NCBI GenBank assembly: GCA_002344975.1
Contig: DDUV01000047.1
Coordinates: 1-26,486 of the forward strand
Source of the DNA: Saprospiraceae bacterium UBA2329
Lineage (GTDB): Bacteria > Bacteroidota > Bacteroidia > Chitinophagales > Saprospiraceae
Length of the DNA stretch: 26,486 nt
Direction: 5' to 3'
This document shows positions 15,419 through 23,139 of this stretch, in pieces (the stretch's first letter is position 1; each line of letters begins with the position of its first letter). The notes under the pieces were generated by a model, which saw only the letters and a program-made list of their open reading frames with translations, was not told the origin of the DNA and ran no database searches. Position numbers and translations under genes: made by a program.

Positions 15419-16461
15419 CGGATTTTCTCATCATCGGGCAGGGGCTGGCGGGTACTTTGCTGGCGCATTTTCTGCAATCAGACGGATATACGGTGCGCAT
15501 CGTGGACGAATACCAGGTCCGCGCCTCCACCCGCGTGGCCGCCGGGCTGATCAATCCCGTCACGGGCCGCCGCTTCGTAAAGTCTTGGCGCATAGATGAT
15601 TTGCTCCCTTTTGCCCGACAGACTTACCGCCTGCTGGAATCCCAATTGGGCGTGGCGCTCTACCATGAACGGCCCATTTACCGGGCCTTGTACTCGGTGG
15701 AGGAAGAAAACCTCTGGTTGGAGCGCTGTGCCGATCTGCAGTATCGTCAATATGTATCCGACGAGGGGCTGCCCGAAAGCATCGCACCATACATTCACCC
15801 ACCGCGCGGGTTCGGGCGGGTAAACGGCGGCGCGCAGGTCAACATCGGTACATTGGTGGACGCCTTTCGGCAAAGGGCTACGGCAGAAGGTATTTTGGAG
15901 GCGGCTCCTTTTGATTTTGCTCAGTTGCAAATTTCGGAAGACGCCGTTCGATATGGCAGTCTGAGCGCCCGGCACATCGTTTTCTGCGAAGGGCGCTGGG
16001 GCAAAACCAACCCCTTGTTCAGCGAGTTGCCGTTGGTGGGCGACAAAGGCGAGGTACTCTTGGTACGCTTGCCTGCCGGAGTGTCGCTGGAGGCCATCAT
16101 CAAGCACAGGGTTTTTGTGGTGCCGATGGGCGAGGACTTGTACTGGGTGGGGTCCAATTACAGTTCGCGTTATGAGTCGGATGCGCCCACAGAGCAGGGT
16201 AGGGGATGGTTAGAGGAAAATCTGCGGCGTTCGCTTCGTTGCTCTTTCGAGGTGTTGGACCACCGGGCTGCAGTGCGGCCTACCGTGAAAGATCGCCGTC
16301 CCTTGCTGGGCAGGCATTCCGAATACGGCAATGTGCTTATTTTCAACGGATTGGGTACAAAAGGCACTTCGCTGGGGCCGTTTTGGGCACGTCATTTTGC
16401 CGATTTCCTTGGGGGTAAAACCGAGCTGGATGCGGAGGTGGATGTTCGTAGGTTTGGGTGA
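15415..16461 (+). CDS. FAD-dependent oxidoreductase (DAO/glycine-oxidase-like)
   Basis: The 348-residue protein begins MTDFLIIGQGLAGTLLAHFL, a Rossmann FAD-binding GxGxxG motif at residues 8-13. It continues with the acidic end of beta-2 (VDEYQVRASTRVAAGLINPVTGRR), typical of D-amino-acid-oxidase-family flavoproteins. A C-terminal FAD-contact motif (RPTVKDRRPLLGRH and NVLIFNGLGTKGTSLGP) is intact. The substrate is unknown. I chose ATG 15415 over 15394 because it gives an ATGA overlap with the upstream stop and places the dinucleotide motif at the usual distance from the N-terminus. Confidence 0.88.
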   Translation: MTDFLIIGQGLAGTLLAHFLQSDGYTVRIVDEYQVRASTRVAAGLINPVTGRRFVKSWRIDDLLPFARQTYRLLESQLGVALYHERPIYRALYSVEEENLWLERCADLQYRQYVSDEGLPESIAPYIHPPRGFGRVNGGAQVNIGTLVDAFRQRATAEGILEAAPFDFAQLQISEDAVRYGSLSARHIVFCEGRWGKTNPLFSELPLVGDKGEVLLVRLPAGVSLEAIIKHRVFVVPMGEDLYWVGSNYSSRYESDAPTEQGRGWLEENLRRSLRCSFEVLDHRAAVRPTVKDRRPLLGRHSEYGNVLIFNGLGTKGTSLGPFWARHFADFLGGKTELDAEVDVRRFG

Positions 16462-16516
16462 AAGCCCAAATCACGCTTCCCCGGCATTTCTCTGAACCCC
16501 TTACCGCCCAAACTGT

Positions 16517-16524
16517 TACCTTTG
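16517..16524 (+). promoter_or_regulatory. Candidate -7 promoter box for the Hsp70/HscA gene
   Basis: TACCTTTG matches TAnnTTTG. It is 31 bases before the ATG at 16556, predicting a leader of about 25 bases. A -33 element is not obvious. Confidence 0.5.
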
Positions 16525-16555
16525 CGTTTTTCTGTACAACATCCGATTTTGCATC

Positions 16556-18412
16556 ATGCCCACTTTTTCCATAGACCTGAAAGAAGGTAAACTCGTAAAA
16601 AACAGCGATCTCATCGTTGGTATTGACCTCGGCACTACCAACAGCCTTGTGGCGTATATGAAAGACGGCGCGGCAGTGGCCGTCAAAGACCCCGACGGCA
16701 AAAGCGCGTTGGTGCCCTCCATCGTCCATTTTTTGCCTGAAGGCGGCGTGCTGGTGGGCGACGAGGCCAAAGAAAAGCTGGTTTCCGACCCACGCCATAC
16801 CATTTACTCCGTGAAGCGCCTCATGGGCAAGTCTTACCGCGATGTGAAGGGTTTTGAGCAATATTTCGGCTACCAGATCATTGATGAAGACACGGAAAGC
16901 CTTGTAAAAATAAGGGTAAAAGATCGGTTTTACACGCCCATCGAGTTGTCTGCCGAAATCCTAAAAGCCCTCAAAGCCCGCATTGAAGGCGTACTCGAGC
17001 AGCCGGTTTCCAAAGCCGTCATTACCGTGCCCGCCTATTTCAACGATGCCCAGCGACAGGCCACCCGCGATGCCGGAAAATTGGCCGGACTTGATGTATT
17101 GCGCATTGTGAACGAACCCACTGCCGCCAGTCTGGCCTATGGTATCGGCTTGCATCCCGATGACAATCAGGTCATTGCGGTGTATGATCTCGGCGGCGGC
17201 ACTTTCGATATTTCCATTCTCCGCATTGAGCAGGGTGTATTTGAGGTACTCTCTACCAATGGCGATACCTTCCTCGGCGGCGATGATTTTGACCGCGTCA
17301 TCATGGATTTTTGGGCAGATCAGAATGCCGATTTACGGAGCCTTCTGGAGACCGATAAGGGGCTGCGGCAGGAAATGCGCCTGCTGGCCGAGTCCGCCAA
17401 AAAGCAACTCAGTTCATCCGACTGGTTTGAGGGCAGGGTAGGGGAGCGCCACTTAGAAATATCAGCACAGCAATTCGAGACGCTCATCCAGCCATTCGTG
17501 GATCGCACCATAGACGCCTGCCGGAGCGCGCTCCGTGATGCGGGCCTCCAAGCATCTGATATTCAGCATGTCATCATGGTGGGAGGTTCTACGCGCACGC
17601 CGCTGGTGAAGCGGTCGGTGGCTGCTTTTTTCGGTCGCGAGGTGAACGATTCGCTCAATCCCGACGAGGTAGTAGCCCTGGGGGCCGCCATTCAGGCCGA
17701 TGTGCTGGCGGGCAACCAAAAAGACCTGCTGCTCATAGACATCACGCCGCTGTCGCTGGGCATTGAGACCATGGGCGGCCTCATGGATGTGATTTTGCCG
17801 CGCAACTCGAAAGTGCCGGCGCGTGTGGGCCGCAGTTACACCACCTCGGTGGACGGGCAGCGCAACCTCAAAGTGGCGGTGTATCAGGGCGAGCGGGATT
17901 TGGTGGCGCACAATCGCAAGCTCGGCGAGTTCATCCTGCGCGGCATACCGCCCATGCCGGCGGGTTTGCCCAAAATTGAAATCCATTTTATTTTGGATGC
18001 CGATGGGATTTTGCGCGTCAGGGCGAAGGAGCTGCGTTCGGGCGTAGAGCAGGAGGTGGAAATGCGCTCTCAGTACGGCATCTCTGAGGAGGAAATGGCC
18101 CTGATGCTGATTGATTCCATCCAGAATGCTCAGTCGGACATGGCGGCCCGCGCCCTGCTGGAGGCCCGCAATGAGGCCCGCAGCGTGCTGCTGGCTACCG
18201 ACCGTTTTCTGATTCAAAACGCCGAACTGTTCAGCCCGGAGGAAAAAGCGCAAATTACAGCCATCGCCGGCGAATTGGACGCTGCCGTGCAGGGCGAAGA
18301 TAAAGACCTCATCAACAAGGTGTTGGAAGACCTCAATACCTACTCGGCGCCGCTGGCTCACCGGGCGTTGGAGGCCAATGTGGCGCAGGCCTTGAAGGGG
18401 AACAAGGTGTGA
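16556..18412 (+). CDS. hscA: Hsp70 chaperone of the HscA type
   Basis: Hsp70 proteins are ATP-driven chaperones; HscA acts with HscB in transferring Fe-S clusters from IscU. The 618-residue length matches HscA (616 in E. coli) rather than DnaK (~640). The ATPase domain shows GIDLGTTNS at 22-30, VITVPAYFNDAQRQ at about 155-168 and VYDLGGGTFDISILR at about 209-223. HscA-like features are LLLIDITPLSLGIETMGGL, VYQGERDLV and RGIPPMPAGLPKIEIHFILDADGILRV, and there is no DnaK-style EEVD-like tail. No isc genes are adjacent, so an alternative is a specialised Hsp70 paralogue. It ends beside a strong hairpin facing a convergent M15 peptidase gene. Confidence 0.85.
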   Translation: MPTFSIDLKEGKLVKNSDLIVGIDLGTTNSLVAYMKDGAAVAVKDPDGKSALVPSIVHFLPEGGVLVGDEAKEKLVSDPRHTIYSVKRLMGKSYRDVKGFEQYFGYQIIDEDTESLVKIRVKDRFYTPIELSAEILKALKARIEGVLEQPVSKAVITVPAYFNDAQRQATRDAGKLAGLDVLRIVNEPTAASLAYGIGLHPDDNQVIAVYDLGGGTFDISILRIEQGVFEVLSTNGDTFLGGDDFDRVIMDFWADQNADLRSLLETDKGLRQEMRLLAESAKKQLSSSDWFEGRVGERHLEISAQQFETLIQPFVDRTIDACRSALRDAGLQASDIQHVIMVGGSTRTPLVKRSVAAFFGREVNDSLNPDEVVALGAAIQADVLAGNQKDLLLIDITPLSLGIETMGGLMDVILPRNSKVPARVGRSYTTSVDGQRNLKVAVYQGERDLVAHNRKLGEFILRGIPPMPAGLPKIEIHFILDADGILRVRAKELRSGVEQEVEMRSQYGISEEEMALMLIDSIQNAQSDMAARALLEARNEARSVLLATDRFLIQNAELFSPEEKAQITAIAGELDAAVQGEDKDLINKVLEDLNTYSAPLAHRALEANVAQALKGNKV

Positions 18413-18456
18413 GGTGCCGGCCCGTATGCTCGCTTGAAAGTAAGTTTTCGGGAGCT

Positions 18457-18506
18457 TAGTGAAGGGGTGACTCAGCCGGTATAGCCCCGTAGTCACCCCT
18501 TCACTA
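18457..18506. repeat. Dispersed hairpin element, copy 1 (probable bidirectional terminator)
   Basis: TAGTGAAGGGGTGACT at 18457-18472 is perfectly complementary to 18491-18506 across an 18-base loop. It lies between the convergent hscA and M15 peptidase genes. A second copy at 20216-20250 shares the arms except for one compensatory base-pair change. Flanks GCT before and AC-rich sequence after are also shared. Confidence 0.8.
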
Positions 18507-18521
18507 CGCACAAGAAGGTAG

Positions 18522-19349
18522 TTATCGGGTACATTCTTTGCTCACACCCAGCACATACTTTTGCACCACGCCGATACTGCCGGCTGTTTCTGCGCCGGCA
18601 AAACCCCGTATCATGCTGTCTTTCAACTGAGTGCGCGCCAGTTCTGTGAGCTGCCCCGATACCGGCTGATACGACCAGTGCCATTTTTCCTCAAAATATC
18701 CATTGGGGCGCTCCGGGCCTTTGGCCGAGTATGGCCGACAAAAACCGTACTCGTGGGCATGGGCCGTGAGCCACTCAAAAATCTTGAGGCCCTCGCCCTG
18801 ACGGAAGTACCCGTCGGTGAGGGCGTTGATGTCAATATCGGTGCCCCAGTGGTGGCGCGAGGAGCCGGGCATGGAACTGTATTCCAGTATTTTGAGCGCC
18901 CGCTGCACCGGGTCGGGCATGGTTTCTGCCAGGTTTTTGCCGTCCACCAAGCGGCTGCCGTTCCATTTTGCCTCCCAGATTTCTTTTTGGCGATTGAAAT
19001 TGCGTGTAGCCGAGATGATGCGCAGCGTTACCCCGTCGGCAGCGGCGGCGGCGTGCATTTTTTTGAAGGCTTCGTAGGCGTCGCGGCGCAGGTATTGGCC
19101 GGTACGGTCGGCATATTTTATGTCAATGGTGGTGAAATCGGGATGCGAAGCGGGATCAAATTGTCCGGTCAGGTAGGCAATGGTGAAGGAGTCTTGCCGC
19201 GTCGTGGTTTCGGCTTCCGGCGCTGTTGTTTCCGTTAGAGCTGCTGTTTCTGCGGCAGCGCTGAGGGCCAGGTCGGTTTGGGGCGACTGAGGGCGGCAAT
19301 TGCTTAGCAACAAAGCTGTAATTGCCATGAAAATCATTGAGTTGTGCAT
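18522..19349 (-). CDS. M15 (VanY/D-Ala-D-Ala carboxypeptidase-like) peptidase
   Basis: M15 zinc peptidases trim peptidoglycan stem peptides in the periplasm. The 275-residue product starts with a hydrophobic segment ending in LLLSNC, a lipoprotein-like site with Asn at -1, which is unusual. A low-complexity Ala/Thr/Glu linker follows at residues 28-50. The catalytic domain shows SSRHHWGTDID (S163, H166, G169, D173), the SxxHxxGxxxD signature, and EKWHW (E221, H224), supplying the catalytic acid and third ligand. ATG 19349 is chosen because the longer frame from 19685 lies antiparallel within sodA sequence and is not protein-like. Its upstream gene sodA ends 95 bases away with a terminator-like hairpin between. 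Confidence 0.88.
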   Translation of the reverse strand: MHNSMIFMAITALLLSNCRPQSPQTDLALSAAAETAALTETTAPEAETTTRQDSFTIAYLTGQFDPASHPDFTTIDIKYADRTGQYLRRDAYEAFKKMHAAAAADGVTLRIISATRNFNRQKEIWEAKWNGSRLVDGKNLAETMPDPVQRALKILEYSSMPGSSRHHWGTDIDINALTDGYFRQGEGLKIFEWLTAHAHEYGFCRPYSAKGPERPNGYFEEKWHWSYQPVSGQLTELARTQLKDSMIRGFAGAETAGSIGVVQKYVLGVSKECTR

Positions 19350-19371
19350 AGCCTGTGGTTTTAAACAACAA

Positions 19372-19420
19372 GGGCTGCAAACGACATTCGGCTGTTGGTG
19401 CAGCCGGCAGCTTGCAGCCC
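19372..19420 (-). terminator. Terminator-like nested hairpin after sodA
   Basis: GGGCTGCAA at 19372-19380 pairs with TTGCAGCCC at 19412-19420. A second stem is nested inside (CGGCTG at 19389-19394 with CAGCCG at 19401-19406). Reading the minus strand, the hairpin is followed by CTTGTTGTTTAAAA, a moderately T-rich tract. It lies 24 bases after the sodA stop. Confidence 0.55.
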
Positions 19421-19444
19421 CGGTAAAATGGTATGAGATTGAAA

Positions 19445-20077
19445 TCAGAACTCCGAGCGGCCCGGATTGGCATCGTTGAAACGCTTGGTTACCTCGTGCC
19501 AGTTGATGACATTGAAAAACGCGGCCACATAGTCGGGGCGGCGGTTTTGGTAGTTGAGGTAGTAGGCGTGCTCCCACACATCGAGGCCGAGGATGGGCGT
19601 GCCTTTGGCATCGTGAATGTCCATCAGCGGGTTGTCCTGATTGGCGGTGGAAGTGACGAACAGGTGGTCGTTGCCGTCCACGCAAAGCCAGGCCCAGCCC
19701 GAGCCGAAGCGCGTCATGGCGGCGTTGGTAAACTGCGTTTTGAAGTTTTCAAAGCTGCCGAAATCGCGTTCGATGGCCTTGTGGATGTTCATTTGCGGAG
19801 TGGGTTCGCCGCCGCCGTTGGGCGACATGATTTCCCAAAACAGGTTGTGGTTGTAAAAACCGCCCCCGTTGTTGCGCACCGCCGGCGAATACTTGGAAAT
19901 ATTGGCCAGGATGTCTTCAATTTTCAATCCTTCAGCCTCCGTGCCGGCCAGGGCCGCGTTGAGGTTGTTGGTGTACGCTGCATGGTGTTTGGTGTGGTGT
20001 ATCTCCATGGTGCGGGCATCAATATGCGGCTCCAGGGCGTCGTAAGCGTAGGGTAATTCCGGAAGTTGGAATGCCAT
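19445..20077 (-). CDS. sodA: Superoxide dismutase, Fe/Mn family (Mn-type residues)
   Basis: SodA converts superoxide to oxygen and hydrogen peroxide in the cytosol. The 210-residue protein has all four metal ligands: H27, H77 (NNGGGFYNHNLFW), D166 and H170 (LDVWEHAYYLNYQNRRPDY). Q147 in STANQDNPLMD with the GGG context near residue 72 is the pattern of Mn-type enzymes rather than the Fe-type, where the active-site Gln comes from the N-domain; cambialistic use is possible. A TACTTTTG box lies 44 bases upstream of the ATG. A hairpin repeat lies upstream and a terminator-like hairpin follows. Confidence 0.97.
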   Translation of the reverse strand: MAFQLPELPYAYDALEPHIDARTMEIHHTKHHAAYTNNLNAALAGTEAEGLKIEDILANISKYSPAVRNNGGGFYNHNLFWEIMSPNGGGEPTPQMNIHKAIERDFGSFENFKTQFTNAAMTRFGSGWAWLCVDGNDHLFVTSTANQDNPLMDIHDAKGTPILGLDVWEHAYYLNYQNRRPDYVAAFFNVINWHEVTKRFNDANPGRSEF

Positions 20078-20120
20078 GATCAGATGATATTTTGAGTGAA
20101 AAAATGGTATTTGGAAAAAT

Positions 20121-20128
20121 CAAAAGTA
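20121..20128 (-). promoter_or_regulatory. Candidate -7 promoter box for sodA
   Basis: The minus strand reads TACTTTTG, matching TAnnTTTG, 44 bases before the sodA ATG. A TTG lies about 26 bases further upstream, slightly farther than the usual spacing. Confidence 0.5.
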
Positions 20129-20215
20129 GAACGCCCCGCCCCGTTTTTAGTTTTCAAGAGGGGCAAGGAAAATCAATCTCGTTTTCGCCAAAGGGTTGGT
20201 ATTTTTTGCATGGCT

Positions 20216-20250
20216 TAGCGAAGGGGTGACTCGCAGTCACCCCTTCGCTA
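20216..20250. repeat. Dispersed hairpin element, copy 2 (probable terminator)
   Basis: TAGCGAAGGGGTGACT at 20216-20231 is perfectly complementary to 20235-20250 with a 3-base loop (CGC). It lies 11 bases beyond the stop of the DUF1684 gene and about 90 bases upstream of the sodA promoter box. It shares its arms with the element at 18457-18506 except for one covarying base pair. It could terminate DUF1684 transcription. Confidence 0.8.
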
Positions 20251-20260
20251 CACACTTCAT

Positions 20261-21169
20261 TCAATGGCTGCCGTAATTTTTCTCTCCGGCTCGGATAACA
20301 ACCGGCAGCCGATGATCAGCCGGCGGCAGCAGGCAGGTGGCAAAGGGCGTAAACGCGCAGGGCGGCAGGTAGGCTTTGTTGAAATCAATATGCGTTTGGC
20401 CGTCCGGGCCGGGCTTGGCCACCGACAAATACCGCCCGCCGCCGTAAGTCTCTGCGCCGGTTGTGGCATCGGCAAAAACGAGGAAAAAACTTTCGGGGCC
20501 TTCTTCCAATACGGGGATTTGCAGATCGCGCCCGCTCACTTTAAAGTGCAAAACGCCCGGACTCTGCTGCTCTATGTTCATGCCCAGAATATTGGGTACC
20601 AACAAGATACGCGGTTCGGAGTATGCCTCGAACCGGGCCGGAATGCGCCACTTTTTTCTGACCGGGAAATGCGGTATGTGCTCAAAGCCCTGAAGATTTG
20701 GGTGCTCGGCATCCCAGAGCCGGACGCCGTATTGCGTGCCCCGCTTGATGACCACCCAAGAAAAACGGCCCATATTCGGCATGGCATTGGCCGGCCAAAG
20801 CAGCAGTTCCGTCACCGGTTTGTTTTGAAATTGCACGCCCGCTTCCGGCAGGGCGCTCATCCACACCGAATCGTTTTGTAGTCGAAAGGCGCCTACCCTC
20901 GCCGGCGCGGCAGCAGGAAAAACGACCTTATTGCCGGCATCCGACCCGAAACTGTTGTCGCCCTCTTTTAGCCACAACAGCCCGGCCAAAGACAGCCAGC
21001 CCTGCGGCGCCCGGAGTGCGGCGATGCGGTTGGCGCGCCATTCCCGAAGTTCGGATGGGTAGGAATGGGAAGATTGAGCCTGCCCAGATGCCAAGCCAAG
21101 ATTAAGAGCCATTGAAACGGCGATGACCGTTCTGAAAAAGCGCAACTTTAGGATGGATAAAAAGCACAT
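20261..21169 (-). CDS. DUF1684 domain secreted protein
   Basis: The 302-residue product has an N-terminal signal peptide (about residues 8-31, ending LGLASGQAQ). The body matches DUF1684: WLSLAGLLWLKEGDNSFGSD near the N-terminus, a central IPHFPVRKKWRIPARF segment, and the C-terminal signature IDFNKAYLPPCAFTPFATC followed by PPADHRLPVVIRAGEK. No enzymatic activity is established for the family. ATG 21169 is preferred over 21232 because the longer frame overlaps the upstream gene and hides the signal peptide behind 21 polar residues. It lies 35 bases downstream of the CHRD gene and is likely co-transcribed with it. It is followed by the hairpin at 20216-20250. Confidence 0.88.
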   Translation of the reverse strand: MCFLSILKLRFFRTVIAVSMALNLGLASGQAQSSHSYPSELREWRANRIAALRAPQGWLSLAGLLWLKEGDNSFGSDAGNKVVFPAAAPARVGAFRLQNDSVWMSALPEAGVQFQNKPVTELLLWPANAMPNMGRFSWVVIKRGTQYGVRLWDAEHPNLQGFEHIPHFPVRKKWRIPARFEAYSEPRILLVPNILGMNIEQQSPGVLHFKVSGRDLQIPVLEEGPESFFLVFADATTGAETYGGGRYLSVAKPGPDGQTHIDFNKAYLPPCAFTPFATCLLPPADHRLPVVIRAGEKNYGSH

Positions 21170-21204
21170 TTTAAATCCATTCAGAAATTCTGTCGTATTG
21201 TTTT

Positions 21205-23028
21205 TCAATGCTTTATCAATTTTGATGCCCAAACAACTCCAGCGGCCGCCGATCTGATTTGAATAACATAAAGCCCTGGCGATGTATCCGATAATTGTAA
21301 TTGCATGATGAATTCTCCCGGAATGAAGGCGTGATTTTCTTTGCGTATCAGGCGGCCATGCAAGTCGTTTACAACCAGTTCTCCCTCAAATGAGTCCTTG
21401 ATTTGTAGTTGCAAAATGGTTTCCCCACTGGTTGGATTAGGGTAAAGCGCACTTCCTCCAACGATCTGATCCTCAACGGAAACATTGATGGAACATGACA
21501 GCCCGCGCATGATTTTGCCTCTGATCTCACCATCGGGATGCGCTGCGGTCTGCACGATCAAATATGAATTTCCAGACTCAAACTTCTGCACCTCGTTACC
21601 GGTTATCGGGAATTGCCCGCTGCCTACGGGATTAGGCAAATTGACACTGAAAAAGATAAGGCCGTTTGTGCCGGGCGCTCCTTCGTGGACACGGGCAAAA
21701 GTGGCAGGCCCCGAAAGGCCGCTGACAATGTAGCGATAAACAAAATGGCTGTTGAGCCGATCCGTGCTGAAATAAGCCGCGCCAATGGCTGTCGAACCTG
21801 TGGGAGGAACTACCTGATCGCTGCAAATATCAAACGCATACACCCTCTTCAACAGCGGCTCGAGTTGCCCCCGAATTTCTCCTCCGGGATGAGCCGCCGT
21901 GTGAACGTTGACATATATTCCACTATTGAGCAGTTGAGTGACGAAATTGCCGGTCGCGGGCACTTTCGCGGTATAGTAGTTGGGCAACGAGGTGGTTTGG
22001 AGCGCCACTGTAACAGGGCCTGATACGCCCGCGGCACCCTGATGCAAATGCGCGGTAGTGGGGGTCAGCCCGGAGGCAATTACATGATATGTTATTGAGT
22101 CCAGGCCGGGGGATAAAAAGGCGAGGGCTGCACCGGAAGCCGCTGAATTGACTGGGGGAACTTCCTGGTCGCCGTTGAGCAGAGACTCAAATGTGAGACC
22201 TTTGGTAAGCGATAATTGTCCTCGTATTTCACCACCGGGATGGGCATTCGTATGGACGTTGACATAGAGCGTTCCTGCAATCAGTTTTTGGAAAAAATCC
22301 ACAGGCAGCGAGGATGTACTGAGCGTCCCGGAAAGTACATTAGGCAAGCCCTGAGAAAGCGGGGTTACAACCGGTCCATTTACACCGATGGCTCCGGAGT
22401 GGATATGCGCTGCTGTAATCGGCCCCGATAGTCCGTTGACAACTATGTAATAACGTATCGTAAAATTGCCCGGCGAGTAGGCCAACAGCCCCAGCCCGGA
22501 AGCCGATGTGCTAACAGGCGATACCTCAGAAGCGCCATTCAGTATTACGCTGTACATTTCTTCACTCATCAGTTCCAGATGACCACGGATTTCACCATTC
22601 GGGTTGGCGGCAGTATGCACATCTATGTAAAGTTCGGGTATGAATGCTTTTTGCCAAAAAACCGTGGGAATAGGAATATCGGCGCGCAGCCTGTTACCGC
22701 TCACATTGTTGCTGAGGTTGATTAAAACCGGGCCATTGGCAGTAGGCGATCCGGTATGAATATGGCAGGCGGTAACCGGACCGCTCAAACCGTGAAACAC
22801 CCCGTTGATGCTGATATGAGTTCGATCCTCGGAAATCAGAACGGTCACAATTCCACGGGCAGAGTTGTTGACAGACGGTATCACTTGCCCTCCGTTGAGA
22901 TCGGTGGTAAAAAGTATCCTGTTGTTGCGGAAAATTTGGGCGGCTGCGTTGTTATGTGCCAACATCAGCACGAAAAACAACAGGAAAGCCCACGGGAAAA
23001 GGGATGAAAAATGAGTTTTCATGGTCAT
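21205..23028 (-). CDS. Secreted four-CHRD-domain protein with T9SS sorting domain
   Basis: The 607-residue protein has a signal peptide (about residues 10-31) and four tandem CHRD domains at about 36-153, 156-273, 277-391 and 394-507. Each runs from an LNGxxxVxP-type start to HxxAxPxGEIRGxL. CHRD was defined in the BMP antagonist chordin and its bacterial function is unclear. The fourth repeat is degenerate (RVHEG for HIHSG, VQTAAHPDGEIRG). Residues 524-607, beginning SALYPNPTSGE, are a type A T9SS C-terminal sorting domain, so the protein is exported through the type IX system and probably surface-attached. Met3 at 23022 is an alternative start. A TACATTTG box lies 49 bases upstream. Confidence 0.93.
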   Translation of the reverse strand: MTMKTHFSSLFPWAFLLFFVLMLAHNNAAAQIFRNNRILFTTDLNGGQVIPSVNNSARGIVTVLISEDRTHISINGVFHGLSGPVTACHIHTGSPTANGPVLINLSNNVSGNRLRADIPIPTVFWQKAFIPELYIDVHTAANPNGEIRGHLELMSEEMYSVILNGASEVSPVSTSASGLGLLAYSPGNFTIRYYIVVNGLSGPITAAHIHSGAIGVNGPVVTPLSQGLPNVLSGTLSTSSLPVDFFQKLIAGTLYVNVHTNAHPGGEIRGQLSLTKGLTFESLLNGDQEVPPVNSAASGAALAFLSPGLDSITYHVIASGLTPTTAHLHQGAAGVSGPVTVALQTTSLPNYYTAKVPATGNFVTQLLNSGIYVNVHTAAHPGGEIRGQLEPLLKRVYAFDICSDQVVPPTGSTAIGAAYFSTDRLNSHFVYRYIVSGLSGPATFARVHEGAPGTNGLIFFSVNLPNPVGSGQFPITGNEVQKFESGNSYLIVQTAAHPDGEIRGKIMRGLSCSINVSVEDQIVGGSALYPNPTSGETILQLQIKDSFEGELVVNDLHGRLIRKENHAFIPGEFIMQLQLSDTSPGLYVIQIRSAAAGVVWASKLIKH

Positions 23029-23076
23029 CAGGTTTTTGGTGAAATGGAAAAGGCTTTTCCAACAGCCTTCTGATTA

Positions 23077-23084
23077 CAAATGTA
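23077..23084 (-). promoter_or_regulatory. Candidate -7 promoter box for the CHRD gene
   Basis: The minus strand reads TACATTTG, an exact TAnnTTTG match, 49 bases before the start codon. It sits in an imperfect palindrome (GATTACAAATG and CATTGTAATC, 23072-23101), which could be an operator. Confidence 0.5.
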
Positions 23085-23139
23085 TGATAATCATTGTAAT
23101 CATTTCATCGCAAACAAATGAAAAGCTCAATTTTTCCCC

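Noticed and set aside
17462..18511. 349-residue minus-strand open frame
   Set aside because: It is a shadow of the Hsp70/HscA gene. It has a His/Arg-rich composition typical of antisense frames in GC-rich genes and no domain.
19350..19685. N-terminal extension of the M15 peptidase
   Set aside because: The extension crosses the sodA terminator hairpin and the sodA 3' end, and would bury the hydrophobic export segment in the middle of the protein.
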